Positions 47,165 to 57,588 of a stretch of 64,000 nt of DNA are shown piece after piece. A program made the position numbers and the translations under genes. The notes beneath the pieces were generated by a model. The model was not told the origin of the DNA. It saw nothing but the letters and a program-made list of their open reading frames with translations, and ran no database searches. Position 1 is the first letter of the stretch; each line of letters begins with the position of its first letter. Source of the DNA: Rehaibacterium terrae. Lineage in GTDB: Bacteria > Pseudomonadota > Gammaproteobacteria > Xanthomonadales > Xanthomonadaceae. The stretch lies in NCBI RefSeq assembly GCF_014202935.1, contig NZ_JACHHX010000012.1, positions 29,825 through 93,824 of the forward strand, given 5' to 3'.

Positions 47165-49775
47165 CCAGCACGTCCTCCTGCGGCAGCGCGCGCAGGTTGT
47201 AGGTGTTGGCCATGGCCGCGCCGTAGGCGCCGGCGTGGCCGACCAGCAGCACGTCGCCCTCGGCGGTGGCGTCCGGCAACGGGCGGCGGCGGCCGAGCAC
47301 GTCGCCACTCTCGCAGATCGGGCCGACCACGTCGGCGGGCGTGCCCGGCGCGTCGCCGAGCCGGGTGAGGTTGACGATCTCGTGGAACGCGCCGTACATC
47401 GCCGGTCGCATCAGCGCGTTCATGCCGGCGTCGGCGCCGACCCGGCGCACACCGGCCTTCTCGACCACCTGCGTCACCGTCAACAGCAGGGCGCCGGCCT
47501 CGGCCACCAGATAACGGCCCGGCTCGATCCACAGTGCGTACTGCGGACAGGCGGCTTTCACCTCGGCCAGCATCGCGGCGTAGGCGCGCAGGTCGAACGG
47601 ATCGGCCTCCGGGTCGTAGGCCACGCCCAGGCCGCCGCCGACGTCGATCCACGCCACCGTGCCGATGCTCTCGGCGATGGCGACCAGGCGGCCGTAGACC
47701 TCGCGCCAGTGGGCCGGGTCATGGATGCCGCTGCCGATGTGCGCGTGCAGGCCGACGATGCGCACGCCGAGCGCGCGCGCGGCGTCGAGAAAATCGGGCA
47801 GGCCGTCCAGGGCCAGGCCGAACTTGGCCTCCTTGCCGCCGGTGCGGACCTTTTCGTGGTGGCCGCTGCCGAAGCCGGGATCCAGCCGCAGCATCAGCTC
47901 CCGGCCGCGGAACAGCGCCGGCCATTGCCGCAGCACGACGGCGTTGTCGACGGTGACGTGCACGCCGCGCGCCAGCGCCAGCGCGTAGTCGGCACGCGGC
48001 GCGAAGCTCGGGGTGAACAGCACCCGGTCCGGGTCGATCTCCGGCACGGCCGTGAACACGCGCTCCAGCTCGCCGGCCGACACGCATTCCAGGCCGAAGC
48101 CCTCCTCGACCAGCGCACGCAGGATGGCCGGGTGCGGGTTGGCCTTGATCGCGTAGAACCGGCGGTCCACCGCCGCCACCCCGGCCAGCTCGCGGGCGCG
48201 CTCGCGCACGGTCGGCAGGTGGTAGAGATAGCGCGGCGTGCCGGCGGCGGCGCGGGCCAGCACCTGGTCGCGGCGGCGCTCCCACCACAACGGCCCGCGC
48301 GGGGCGCGCGGCGCGTCGAGCCGGTTCCAGCCCGGGCCGAACACCTGCGTCTCGTTGACCGGCATCGCGCCCGAGCCGATCAGCAGCTCGTGCAGGCGCG
48401 GCAGCAGGCCTTCGGCCAGCCCCTCGTCGACGACGAAGGTCAGGTTGAGGTCGTTGGAGCTTTGCGAGATCAGGTGCACGCGCTCGCGGCCGAACTCGGC
48501 CAGCACGTCGGACAGGCGATGCAGCAGCGAGCGCATGCCGCGCCCGACCAGGGTCACCGCCGCGCACGGCGCGATCACCTTGACCCGGCATACCTCGGCC
48601 AGGTCGGCGCACAAGGCGTCGAGCACGTTGGAATTGACCAGGTTGTCGCTGGGGTCGAGCGAGACGGTGACGTTGGCCTCGGACGAACCGATCAGGTCGA
48701 TCGACAGGCCGTGGCGCTTGAACTTCTCGAATACGTCGGCGAGGAAGCCCACCTGCTGCCACATGCCGATGGTCTCCATCGACACCAGCACGATGCCGCG
48801 GCGCGAACTGATCGCCTTGACGCCCGGCACGGTGGCGGCGCCGTCGCCGATCACCGTGCCCGGGAAGTCCGGCCGCCCGGTGTCGCGGATCCACAACGGC
48901 ACGCCGGCCTCGCGGCAGGGATGGATGCAACGCGGGTGCAGCACCTTGGCGCCGGTGGTGGCGATCTCCTGCGCCTCCTCATAGTCCAGCCGCGACAACA
49001 GGCGCGCGTCGGGCACCTGGCGCGGGTTGGCGCTGAACATGCCCGGCACGTCGGTCCAGATCTCCACCCGGCGCGCTTTCAGCAGGGCACCGAGGTAGGC
49101 CGCCGAGGTGTCCGAGCCGCCGCGGCCGAGGATCGCCGTGCCGCCGTCGGCGGCACGGGCGATGAAGCCCTGGGTGAGCAGCAACCGGCCGCGTTCGGCG
49201 AGGCGCTGCGGCAGTCCGGCGTCGCCTTCGTAGTCGCAGGAGGCCGACAGATGGCGCGACCAGTCGTTCTGGTTGGGCAGCGGCACCGCGCGCAGGACAT
49301 CACGCGCGTCCAGCCAGTCCAGATCGACACCCTGGCTGCGCAGGTAGGCGACGCCGAGCGTGGACGAGAGCAGTTCGCCCTGCGCCATCACCTCGGCCTG
49401 CCAGCCCAGCGCGCCGCCCGGGCGACGCGGGTCGGCGGCGAGCGCGCGCAGCGCATCGAAGCGTGCGCCGAGCACGGCGTCGGCATCGACCTCCAGCTCG
49501 CCGGCGAAGGCGCGGTGGCGGGCCACGATGGCCTCCAGGCGCCGCGCCACCTCAGCCGCATCGGCATGTTCGTCGCAGACCGCCTGCAACTCGTTGGTGA
49601 TGCCCGACAGCGCCGAGACCACCACCAGGACGTGCGCGCCTTCCTCCTCGGCGCGTTTTCGCATCAGCCGGCCGATCGTGTCCCAGCGGGCGCGACGGCT
49701 CACGCTGGTGCCTCCGAACTTGAGGACGATCCATCCCGGCGAGGTCGCGCCGGGGGCGGGCTGGGCGGTGCTCAT
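47157..49775 (-). CDS. lysAC: Bifunctional aspartate kinase / diaminopimelate decarboxylase
   Basis: An 872-residue fusion found in Xanthomonadales. Residues 15-290 are aspartate kinase (VLKFGGTSVSRRARWD, GRGGSDTSAAYLGALL), followed by two ACT domains to about 460. Residues 490-870 are the PLP-dependent decarboxylase: YAIKANPHPAIL with the PLP lysine, HAHIGSGIHD, EPGRYLVAEAG, CESGDVLG and GAYGAAMANTYN. It thus catalyses the first and last steps of lysine synthesis and draws on meso-DAP, the peptidoglycan amino acid. AAGGAG precedes the chosen ATG. It leads the operon with murL and murD2. Confidence 0.96.
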
Positions 49776-49902
49776 GCATCTCCTTGCTGGGGCCGTTGCG
49801 GTCGGCAACCGGCCGCGCGGGCGCGCGGCGGCCCGCGATTATCCGTGATTCGGCCGGCGGCTGCCGCTGCCGGCCGCGGTCCGCACGCGGTGACCGGTGC
49901 GA

Positions 49903-51558
49903 TCAGGGCGCCCGGTACACCGGCCGGCCGTCCACCCAGGTCGAGCGCACCGCGTTGCGCGGCAGGTCCGTCGCCGGCAGCTCGAACGGGTCGGCGTCGA
50001 GGATCACGAAGTCGGCACGCTTGCCCGGCGCCAGCGTGCCCAGCGTCTGCTCGTCGAACGACGCATGCGCGGCAGCGGCGGTGAAGCCGTGCAAGGCCTC
50101 GGCGAAGCCGAGCTTCTGGTCCGGCAGCCAGCCGCCCGGCGGGCGGCCTTCGAGGTCCTGGCGCGTCACCGCGGCGTACAGCCCCAGGCGCGGATCGACC
50201 GACTCGACCGGAAAGTCCGAGCCGAACGGCATCCGCACGCCGGCATCGAGGAAGCGCCGCCAGGCATAGGCCCCGGCCAGCCGTTGCGGGCCGAGCCGGT
50301 CGCCGGCCCAGGGCATGTCGGAGGTGGCGTGGGTAGGCTGCATCGAGGCCAGCACGCCGAGTGCGGCGAAGCGCGGGATGTCCTCGACCGCGACCACCTG
50401 CGCATGCTCGATGCGCCAGCGGTGGTCGGTGCTCGCCCGCTCGCCGAGCAGCTTCTGGTAGAGATCGAGCACGAGCCGGTTGCCGCGGTCGCCGATGGCA
50501 TGGGTGGCGACCTGCACGCCGCAGTCGCGGGCCTTGCGCATCGCCGCCTCGAGCGCCTCGGGCGCAGTCACCAGCAGGCCGCGGTGGCCGTGCTCGTCGT
50601 GGTAGTCGGCCAGCAGCGCGGCGCCGCGCGAGCCCAGCGCGCCATCGGCGTAGAGCTTGACGCCGCGCATCCGCAGGCGGCCGGACGGGTGCGCGAGCGG
50701 ACCGAAGGCGCACAGTGCGGTCAGCGCGTGGCTGTCGCCGTCGGCATAGGCGTTGACCCGCAGGGTGAGCCGGCCACTGTCGGCGAAGCGCCGGTACAGG
50801 GCCAGATCGGCCAGTGACACGCCCATGTCGTGCACGCCGGTCAAACCGTACTTCGCGCTCTCGGCCAGCGCGCGTTCGAAGGCTTCCTCGCGGAAGGCGT
50901 CGTCGGGCGGCGGGATCACCGCCTCGATCAAGGCCATCGCCGCATCGACGAACACCCCGGTGGCCTGCCCGTTCTCGCGCAGGATGCGGCCGCCGTCGAC
51001 CTGCCAGTCGCCGGAGAAATCGCGCCCGGCGGCGCGCAGCGCGGCCGAGTTGCCCCAGCCGGCGTGGCCATCGACGCGCTCCAGCCACACCGGGCGCTCG
51101 GGGAAGGCGGCGTCGAGATCGGCCGCAGTCGGGAACGCCTTGTCCGGCCAGCGGTTCTGGTCCCAGCCGCGGCCGAGCAGCCAGGCGCCCTTCGGCAGTT
51201 CGGCCTCGAAGGCCTTGAGCCGGGCGAGGATCTCGGCCTTGCTGTCGGCACCGGCCAGGTCGGCGCGCATCAGCGCGTAGCCCAGACCCATCAGGTGCGC
51301 GTGGGCGTCGATCAGGCCGGGAATCACCGTGCGGCCCGCCGCGTCGATGCGCTCGGCCCCGGGATAGCGGGCCAGCAGCTCGCGCACGCCGCCGGTAGCA
51401 AGGATGCGCCCCTCGCCATCCCAGGCCATCGCTTCCACGGGGGCGGCGCCGGGCTCGCCGGTATGGATGCGGGCGGCGGTGAGCACGGTCACCTCGGCCG
51501 CCACGGCCGGCAGCGACAGGGCGAGAGCGAAGACGAAGGCAAGGGCGAGTCGACGCAT
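49903..51558 (-). CDS. Exported amidohydrolase (YtcJ-like)
   Basis: A 551-residue metal-dependent hydrolase with signal peptide MRRLALAFVFALALSLPAVAAE. The first metal motif is PGLIDAHAHLMGLG near residue 80, with further metal ligands expected in VDGHAGWGNS, VATHAIGDRGNR and RIEHAQVVA, and the composite domain end TLGTLAPGKRADFVILD. YtcJ-like enzymes act on N-substituted or cyclic amides, but substrates are rarely known. GGGAGG stands 4 nt before the ATG. It ends about 130 bp before lysAC and is preceded by the cusC-type gene on the same strand. Confidence 0.9.
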   Translation of the reverse strand: MRRLALAFVFALALSLPAVAAEVTVLTAARIHTGEPGAAPVEAMAWDGEGRILATGGVRELLARYPGAERIDAAGRTVIPGLIDAHAHLMGLGYALMRADLAGADSKAEILARLKAFEAELPKGAWLLGRGWDQNRWPDKAFPTAADLDAAFPERPVWLERVDGHAGWGNSAALRAAGRDFSGDWQVDGGRILRENGQATGVFVDAAMALIEAVIPPPDDAFREEAFERALAESAKYGLTGVHDMGVSLADLALYRRFADSGRLTLRVNAYADGDSHALTALCAFGPLAHPSGRLRMRGVKLYADGALGSRGAALLADYHDEHGHRGLLVTAPEALEAAMRKARDCGVQVATHAIGDRGNRLVLDLYQKLLGERASTDHRWRIEHAQVVAVEDIPRFAALGVLASMQPTHATSDMPWAGDRLGPQRLAGAYAWRRFLDAGVRMPFGSDFPVESVDPRLGLYAAVTRQDLEGRPPGGWLPDQKLGFAEALHGFTAAAAHASFDEQTLGTLAPGKRADFVILDADPFELPATDLPRNAVRSTWVDGRPVYRAP

Positions 51559-51608
51559 GGGGGCCTCCCGGGGATCGCCGCCGACTATGCCCAAGGCATC
51601 CTGCGCGC

Positions 51609-52916
51609 TCAATCCTCGCGGGCCGTCGGCAGCGCCGAGGCGGTGGCCGCAGCGAGCGCCAGCAGCGACTGCCAGACCGCTTCGCGCGCATCCATCAGCG
51701 CCATGCCGGCCATCCGCACCTCGCGCTCGCTCCGCAGGCGTTCGTCATAGGGGGCACTGCCCTGCGCATGCAGTCGCGCGGCCAGCGCCGCACGCAGCTC
51801 GGCATGGCGCGCGCGCTCGCGGGTGGCCCGCAGCCGCTGCTCGTCCAGCGCCAGTCGCGCCAGTGCCCGCTCGACCTCGCGCGCCACCCCGCGTTCGGCC
51901 AGCGCCTGCTCCGCCTGTGCAGCGCGTGCCCGGGCGGCCGCCGACGCCCGTCGTGCCTGTCCGCGATCGAACAGCGGCAACGCGATCCGCAGCTCGGGGC
52001 CGAATGCGTCCTGCTGCCGGCGCAGACCGAGATCGATGGCGTCGATGCCGCCGGACCGGTCGCTGCGTCGCAACGCCACCCCGGTACGCTCGCGTTCGGC
52101 CTCGGCGGCGCGCAGCTCCGGTCGCCGCGAACGCGCCAGCGCGTGCAGGGCTTCGGCATCGATGGCCTGCAGCGGCGGCTCGGGCAGCCGCGCCGGCAGC
52201 TGCAGGCCGCCGGCGCCGGCCAGGCCGAGGGCTTCCGCCAGGCGGCTGCGTTCGCGCACCAGCGCAGCGCGGGCGGCGGCGAGGCGGTCCTCGGCTTCGG
52301 CCCGCTCCATGGCGACGCGCAGACGCGCCTCCAGGCCGACCGCGCCGGCACCGGCCTGGGCCTCCGACAAGGCATGCAGCTGCTCGGCCAGGGCCAGATC
52401 CTCGGCCAGCAGCGCGGCACGCTCGCCCTGGGCCACGCTCGCCACCCATGCGTCCTCGGCTTCCCGCGCCAGCGCCAGCAGCGCGGCGACCGTCTCCGCC
52501 TCGGCCCGCCGCAGCGCGGCCTCGGCCTCGGCGATGCGCTGCGGCCGGTCGAGCAGCGCGAACAACGACTGCATCAGTCCGTATTCGAGCATCCAGCCGC
52601 CGCCCTCGCGGCGCAACGCCATGGCCGAAGCCATCGGGTCCGGCGCCAGCCCGGCCTGCCAGCGCATCGCCGCCGCGCCGTCCAGTTCCGCCAGCACGGC
52701 ATGCACGCGCGGATGGTGGCGCAAGGCGAACGCCACCGCATCGCGCGCGTCGGACAGCGCACCCGGCGGCGGCGGCTCGCCCGCCTCGCCGGCCGGCAGC
52801 GCAGCGTCGGTCCCGATCGCGTGCAGCGCCGACGCGATGTCGTCGTGGTGTACTCGCGGCGCGGCTGCACAAGCGGCCAGCGCCAGACAGGCGAGCAGGA
52901 GGAGACGACGGCTCAT
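51609..52916 (-). CDS. cusC: TolC/CzcC-CusC-type outer-membrane factor of the metal efflux system
   Basis: A 435-residue outer-membrane efflux protein. MSRRLLLLACLALAAC carries a lipobox, so it is probably a lipoprotein. Long helical repeats follow (RPQRIAEAEAALRRAEAETV, LALAEQLHALSEAQ, RRPELRAAEAERERTGVALR), as expected for the periplasmic barrel. It is the exit duct for the CusA pump; its ATG overlaps the cusA stop (ATGA). Sequence alone does not separate Cus (Cu/Ag) from Czc types; the symbol rests on the cusBA neighbours. Confidence 0.88.
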   Translation of the reverse strand: MSRRLLLLACLALAACAAAPRVHHDDIASALHAIGTDAALPAGEAGEPPPPGALSDARDAVAFALRHHPRVHAVLAELDGAAAMRWQAGLAPDPMASAMALRREGGGWMLEYGLMQSLFALLDRPQRIAEAEAALRRAEAETVAALLALAREAEDAWVASVAQGERAALLAEDLALAEQLHALSEAQAGAGAVGLEARLRVAMERAEAEDRLAAARAALVRERSRLAEALGLAGAGGLQLPARLPEPPLQAIDAEALHALARSRRPELRAAEAERERTGVALRRSDRSGGIDAIDLGLRRQQDAFGPELRIALPLFDRGQARRASAAARARAAQAEQALAERGVAREVERALARLALDEQRLRATRERARHAELRAALAARLHAQGSAPYDERLRSEREVRMAGMALMDAREAVWQSLLALAAATASALPTARED

Positions 52917-55900
52917 CGCGCACCTCCGTCCTGCACAGCGGCGGCGCTCCGCAGCTCGCGCCCCAGCCACAGCCGGTACACCGCCGGGATCACCAGCAGC
53001 GACAGCAGCGGCGCGCTCAGCATGCCGCCGAGCATCGGCGCGGCGATGCGCTGCATGGTCGCCGCCCCGGCGCCTTCGGCCAGCATGATGGGTATCAGGC
53101 CGGCGACGATGGTGATCACCGTCATCGCCTTGGGGCGGATGCGCCGCAGTGCGCCTTCGGTGAGGGCCTGCACCAGGGCGGCGTCCGAGACCAGCGCGCC
53201 GGCCGCGCGCGCGCGGCGCACGGCGCCGTCGAGGTAGATCAGCATCACCACGCCGAACTCGGCGGCCACGCCGGCCAGGGCGATGAAGCCCACCGCCACC
53301 GCCACCGACCAGGCGTAGCCCAGCGCCCACAGCAGCCAGACGCCGCCGACCACCGACAGCGGCAGGGTCAGCATGACGATGCCGGCTTCGGCGCCGCGAC
53401 CGAAGGCGAGGTAGAGCAGGACGAACACCAGCCCGAGGGTCAGCGGCACGGCGATCCACAACCGCGCCGCCGCGCGCTCCATGTAGACGCGGGTGCCGGC
53501 CCAGCTCCAGCTGTAGCCGGGCGGCAGCGGCACTTCCGCCAGCGCGCGCTCGGCGCGGGCGATCCAGCCGCCCATGTCGGGGTCGTCGAGGTCGAGGAAC
53601 ACGAACGTGGCCGGGCGGGCGTCCTCGCTGCGGATCATCGGCGGACCATCGGCGATGCGCACCGCGGCCACTGCACCGAGCGGCACATGGCTGCCGACCG
53701 GCGTCACCAGCGGCAGCGCCGCCAGCGCCTCCGGCGTATCGCGCCAGTCCGGCGCCAACCGCAGCACCACCGGGTAGCGCTCGCGCCCGGCCAGCAGGCG
53801 GGCGACCGGTTCGCCGCCGATCGCGACGGCGATCAGCGTCTGCATCGCGGCCATGTCCAGCCCATGCCGGGCCAGCGCCTCGCGGTCGGGCACGATCTCG
53901 ACGTAGCGCGCGCCGGCAACCCGCTCGGCGAAGGCCGAGCGGGTTCCGGGCACCGCCTGCAGCGCGGCGGCCAGCCGCGCGGCGACGCGCGACAGTTCGG
54001 CCACGTCCGGTCCGTTCACCTGCAGACCGAGCGGCGTGCGCAGGCCGCTGACCTGCATGTTGATGCGGTTGAGGATCGGCGGCACCCAGGCATTGGTCAG
54101 GCCGGGCACCTGCACCCGCGCGTCCAGCTCACGCAGCAGGTCGGCGCGGGTCAGGCCGGGACGCCATTCGCGCTCGGGACGGAAAGTGATCACCGTCTCG
54201 ATCATCGTCAGTGGCGCCGGGTCGGTGGCGGTGTCGGCGCGGCCCGCCTTGCCGAAGACGGTGTCGACCTCGGGCACGGTCTTGATCAGGCGGTTGGTCC
54301 GCTGCAGCAGCGCCTGCGCCTCGGCCGGCGACAGGCCGGGCAGCGTGGTCGGCATGTACAGCAGGTCGCCCTCCTCCAGTTCGGGCATGAACTCGCTGCC
54401 CAGCCGGCCGGCCGGCCACAGCGTCAGCGCCACCAGCGCCGCCGCCGCGGCCAGGACCAGCCGCGGGCGCTGCAGTGCGAGCGCGAGCAGCGGCCGATAG
54501 CCGGCCATCAGCCAGCGCGACAGGCGATGCTCGCCCTCGTCGACGAAGCGACCGCGCACGGCATAGCCCATCAGCACCGGCACCAGCGTCACCGACAGGC
54601 CGGCCGTCACTGCCATCGCCCAGGTCTTGGTCCAGGCCAGAGGCGCGAACATCCGACCCTCCTGCGCCTCCAGCATGAACACCGGCAGGAAGGACAGCGC
54701 CATCACCAGCAGCGAGAAGAACAGCGCCGGCCCGACCTCGGCCGCGCTCTCGCCGATCAGCCGCCAGTGGGTCGTGCCGCGCGGCGGCGCGCCGTGCACG
54801 CGCGCCCACTCGCCCAGCCGCTTGTGGGCGTTCTCGATCATCACCACCGCCGCGTCCACCATCGCGCCGATGGCGATGGCGATGCCGCCCAGCGACATGA
54901 TGTTGGCGGTGATGCCCTGCCAGCGCATGATCGCCAGCGCCACCAGCACGCCCAGCGGCAGCGCGATCGCGGTCACCAGCGACGAGCGCAGGTGCCACAG
55001 GAACAACGCGCACACCGCCAGCACCATCAGCATCTCCTCGACCAGCCGCATCGAGAGGTTCTCGACGGCGCGATCGATCAGCGCCGAGCGGTCGTACACG
55101 GTGACGATCTCGACGCCCTCCGGCAGCCCGGGCGCCAGCGCGGCCAGGCGCGCCTTGACCGCGGCGATGACGGCGCGCGCATTGCCACCGTCGCGCATCA
55201 CCACGATGCCGCCGACCACCTCGCCTTCGCCGTCCAGCTCGGCGATGCCGCGCCGCGCGGCCGGACCCTCGCGCAGCTCGGCGACGTCGCGCAGCAGCAG
55301 CGCGCGGCCATCGCGGACCACGCCCAGCGGCGCCGCGCCCAGATCGGCGAGCGAACGCAGATAGCCGATGCCGCGCACCACATACTCGGCTTCGGCCATC
55401 TCCAGCAGCGAGCCGCCGCTCTCGGCATTGGCCGCGCGCACCGCCGCCAGCACCTGCTCGAAGCCGAGCCCGTAGGCCTGCAGGCGACGCGGGTCGACGC
55501 GCGCCTCGTACTGACGCACGAAGCCGCCGACCGCAGCCACCTCGGCCACCCCCGGCAGACGCTGCAGCTCGAAGCGCAGGAACCAGTCCTGCAACGCGCG
55601 CAGATCGGCCAGATCGTGCCGACCGCTGCGGTCGACCAGCGCGTACTGGTAGACCCAGCCGACGCCGGTGGCATCCGGCCCGAGCTGCGGCTCGACGCCG
55701 CCCGGCAGTTCGCCGCGCACCTGCGAGAGGTATTCGAGCACCCGCGAGCGTGCCCAGTACGGATCGGTGCCGTCCTCGAACAGCACGTAGACGAACGAAT
55801 CGCCGAACATCGAAAAGCCGCGCACCGCGCGCGCGCCGGGCACCGCCAGCATGCGGGTGGCGACCGGATAGGTGAGCTGGTCCTCGACGATCTGGGGCGC

Positions 55901-56068
55901 CTGTCCTGGCCAGGAGGTGCGCACGATCACCTGGGTGTCGGACAGGTCCGGGATCGCGTCCAGCGGCAACGTGCGCACCGAAGCCAGCGCGAACAGGGTC
56001 AGCAGCAGCGTCGCCAGCAGCACCAGTGCGCGGTGCGCCAGCGACCAGTGGATCAGCCGGGCGATCAC
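52913..56068 (-). CDS. cusA: Heavy-metal efflux RND pump, CusA type
   Basis: A 1051-residue inner-membrane pump with twelve predicted helices and two large periplasmic loops. The heavy-metal RND signature in helix 4 reads SLGGIAIAIGAMVDAAVVMIENAHK. The N-terminus LPLDAIPDLSDTQVIVRTSWPGQAPQIVEDQLTYP is the usual HME-RND opening, and GFSMFGDSFVYVLFEDGTDPYWARSRVLEYLSQV is typical of CusA/SilA monovalent-cation pumps. It drives Cu(I)/Ag(I) from periplasm to outside with protons. The methionine triad of the binding site could not be placed by eye. It overlaps both neighbours by 4 bp. Confidence 0.93.
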   Translation of the reverse strand: MIARLIHWSLAHRALVLLATLLLTLFALASVRTLPLDAIPDLSDTQVIVRTSWPGQAPQIVEDQLTYPVATRMLAVPGARAVRGFSMFGDSFVYVLFEDGTDPYWARSRVLEYLSQVRGELPGGVEPQLGPDATGVGWVYQYALVDRSGRHDLADLRALQDWFLRFELQRLPGVAEVAAVGGFVRQYEARVDPRRLQAYGLGFEQVLAAVRAANAESGGSLLEMAEAEYVVRGIGYLRSLADLGAAPLGVVRDGRALLLRDVAELREGPAARRGIAELDGEGEVVGGIVVMRDGGNARAVIAAVKARLAALAPGLPEGVEIVTVYDRSALIDRAVENLSMRLVEEMLMVLAVCALFLWHLRSSLVTAIALPLGVLVALAIMRWQGITANIMSLGGIAIAIGAMVDAAVVMIENAHKRLGEWARVHGAPPRGTTHWRLIGESAAEVGPALFFSLLVMALSFLPVFMLEAQEGRMFAPLAWTKTWAMAVTAGLSVTLVPVLMGYAVRGRFVDEGEHRLSRWLMAGYRPLLALALQRPRLVLAAAAALVALTLWPAGRLGSEFMPELEEGDLLYMPTTLPGLSPAEAQALLQRTNRLIKTVPEVDTVFGKAGRADTATDPAPLTMIETVITFRPEREWRPGLTRADLLRELDARVQVPGLTNAWVPPILNRINMQVSGLRTPLGLQVNGPDVAELSRVAARLAAALQAVPGTRSAFAERVAGARYVEIVPDREALARHGLDMAAMQTLIAVAIGGEPVARLLAGRERYPVVLRLAPDWRDTPEALAALPLVTPVGSHVPLGAVAAVRIADGPPMIRSEDARPATFVFLDLDDPDMGGWIARAERALAEVPLPPGYSWSWAGTRVYMERAAARLWIAVPLTLGLVFVLLYLAFGRGAEAGIVMLTLPLSVVGGVWLLWALGYAWSVAVAVGFIALAGVAAEFGVVMLIYLDGAVRRARAAGALVSDAALVQALTEGALRRIRPKAMTVITIVAGLIPIMLAEGAGAATMQRIAAPMLGGMLSAPLLSLLVIPAVYRLWLGRELRSAAAVQDGGAR

Positions 56069-57528
56069 GGCCGCCGCTCCCGGTGCGGATGGCCGTGATG
56101 CGCCTGGTCGTCATCCGCGCCGTCGTGCCGGTCGTGACCATCGTCGCCGTGGTCGTGGTCGCCCTGCGGACCGTCATCGGCCTCCGGCACGGCCATCCGC
56201 ATCCATCCCGACTGCAGCTGCGCCTCGGCGTCGAGCAGGAACTGGCCGGAGAGCACGATCTCGTCCTCGCGCCGCAGCCCCGCGCGGATCTCGATCCAGC
56301 CGTCGTGGATCGCGCCGATCGACACCGCGACCGGGCGGAAGCGGCCGTCGGCGTCGAGCCGCACCACGCGGTCGCCGTCGGCGCTGCGGATCACCGCCGC
56401 GGCCGGCACCGCCACCTCGGCCAGGTGCATCGCGCCCTCGATCTCGGCGTCCAGCCACGCCCCGAGCGGCAGCAGCCCGTCCGGATCGCGGAGCGGGAAA
56501 CGCAGCGCCAGCGTCTGCGTCACCGGATCCACCGCCGGTGCGAGGTAGCTGGCCTCTGCCTCCCAATGGCGGCCGGACAGGCCGGGCAGCGTGAAGCGCG
56601 CACGTACCCGCTCGCCCAGCTGCAGGCGCTGTGCCGGGAACAGCATCGCCTCGATCCACAGCGCCTGCCGCGGCGCGAGTTCGATCACGGTCGCGCCGGC
56701 CGGCACCGCCTCGCCCTCGCGCACCGGCAGCCGCGACACCACGCCGGCGACCGGTGCGCGCAGCGGCAGGCGCCGCCGCGGCTGGCCGGCGGCTAGCACG
56801 GCATCGATGTCGCGTGCAGCGATCCCCAGCCGCGACAGCCGTTCGCGCCCCGCGCTCGCGGCCTCGCCGCCGAGCAGCAGTTCGTTCTGCGCCTGCACCA
56901 GCTCGGGGGCGTACAGCTCGGCCACCACCGCCCCGGCCTCGACCGGGTCGCCTTCGGCGCGCGGCAGCAGCCGCTCGATCCAGCCGCCACTGCGCGCCGA
57001 CAGCCGCACCACGCCGCCGGCATCGGGCAGAACCCGCGCGGCGACGCGCAGCCGCGGCGTCATCTCGAGGCGCACCGGATGGCCGGTACGGATGCCCAGG
57101 CTCTGCCGCAGCGCCGGGTCCACCGCCACGCCCGCACCGGCTTCGTCGGCGTAGCGGGGCACCAGGTCCATGTCCATGAACGGCGAGCGGCCGGGCGCGT
57201 CGAAGTGCACCTCCGGCCGCATCGGGTCGTACCAGTACAGGATGCGGCGCTCGCCGGGCGAGGCCGCGGGCGCGCGCCGCTCCACCAGGTCCATGCCGCA
57301 GATCGGGCAGGTTCCCGGCCGGTCGTCGACCACCTGCGGATGCATCGGACAGACGTAGCCCGCGACCGGGGCGGCCACGGCGACCGGATCGCCGACCGCA
57401 GCGGGATGCGGCTCATGCGGCGTCCGCCCGCAGGCGGCGAGGATCAGCAGCAGCGCAAGACAGGCACACCAGGCCGGACGCCGCCACGGGCGTGGCGTCC
57501 CGGCGCGGAGACGGATTGCGGCGATCAT
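56065..57528 (-). CDS. cusB: CusB-type periplasmic adaptor with heavy-metal-binding domain and His-rich tail
   Basis: A 487-residue membrane fusion protein. The signal ends at a LILAAC lipobox. Residues 55-85 form a heavy-metal-binding domain (YVCPMHPQVV, CPICGMDLV), followed by the YWYDPMRPEV/FMDMDLVPRY motif of CusB adaptors, a split barrel-sandwich domain (SARSGGWIERLL, RLPLRAPVAGVVSRLPVREG) and a beta-barrel. The last about 37 residues are an acidic His-rich tail (DHDHGDDGHDRHDG) likely to hold metal; it is longer than usual. The adaptor links CusA to CusC. It lies 60 bp after the Cys-rich gene and overlaps cusA. Confidence 0.92.
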   Translation of the reverse strand: MIAAIRLRAGTPRPWRRPAWCACLALLLILAACGRTPHEPHPAAVGDPVAVAAPVAGYVCPMHPQVVDDRPGTCPICGMDLVERRAPAASPGERRILYWYDPMRPEVHFDAPGRSPFMDMDLVPRYADEAGAGVAVDPALRQSLGIRTGHPVRLEMTPRLRVAARVLPDAGGVVRLSARSGGWIERLLPRAEGDPVEAGAVVAELYAPELVQAQNELLLGGEAASAGRERLSRLGIAARDIDAVLAAGQPRRRLPLRAPVAGVVSRLPVREGEAVPAGATVIELAPRQALWIEAMLFPAQRLQLGERVRARFTLPGLSGRHWEAEASYLAPAVDPVTQTLALRFPLRDPDGLLPLGAWLDAEIEGAMHLAEVAVPAAAVIRSADGDRVVRLDADGRFRPVAVSIGAIHDGWIEIRAGLRREDEIVLSGQFLLDAEAQLQSGWMRMAVPEADDGPQGDHDHGDDGHDRHDGADDDQAHHGHPHRERRP

Positions 57529-57588
57529 GTCGATACCACCTCGAATACGGCCGAAGGAGCGGGCGCGCGGCCCGGCACGGGGCGGAAC

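Noticed and set aside
51404..56098. A 1564-codon open frame on the plus strand opposite cusA and cusC
   Set aside because: It is antisense to genes with clear motifs. Its product is composed of runs of Arg, Gln, His, Ala and Gly, as expected when a GC-rich gene is read backwards, and it has no domain or ribosome site.
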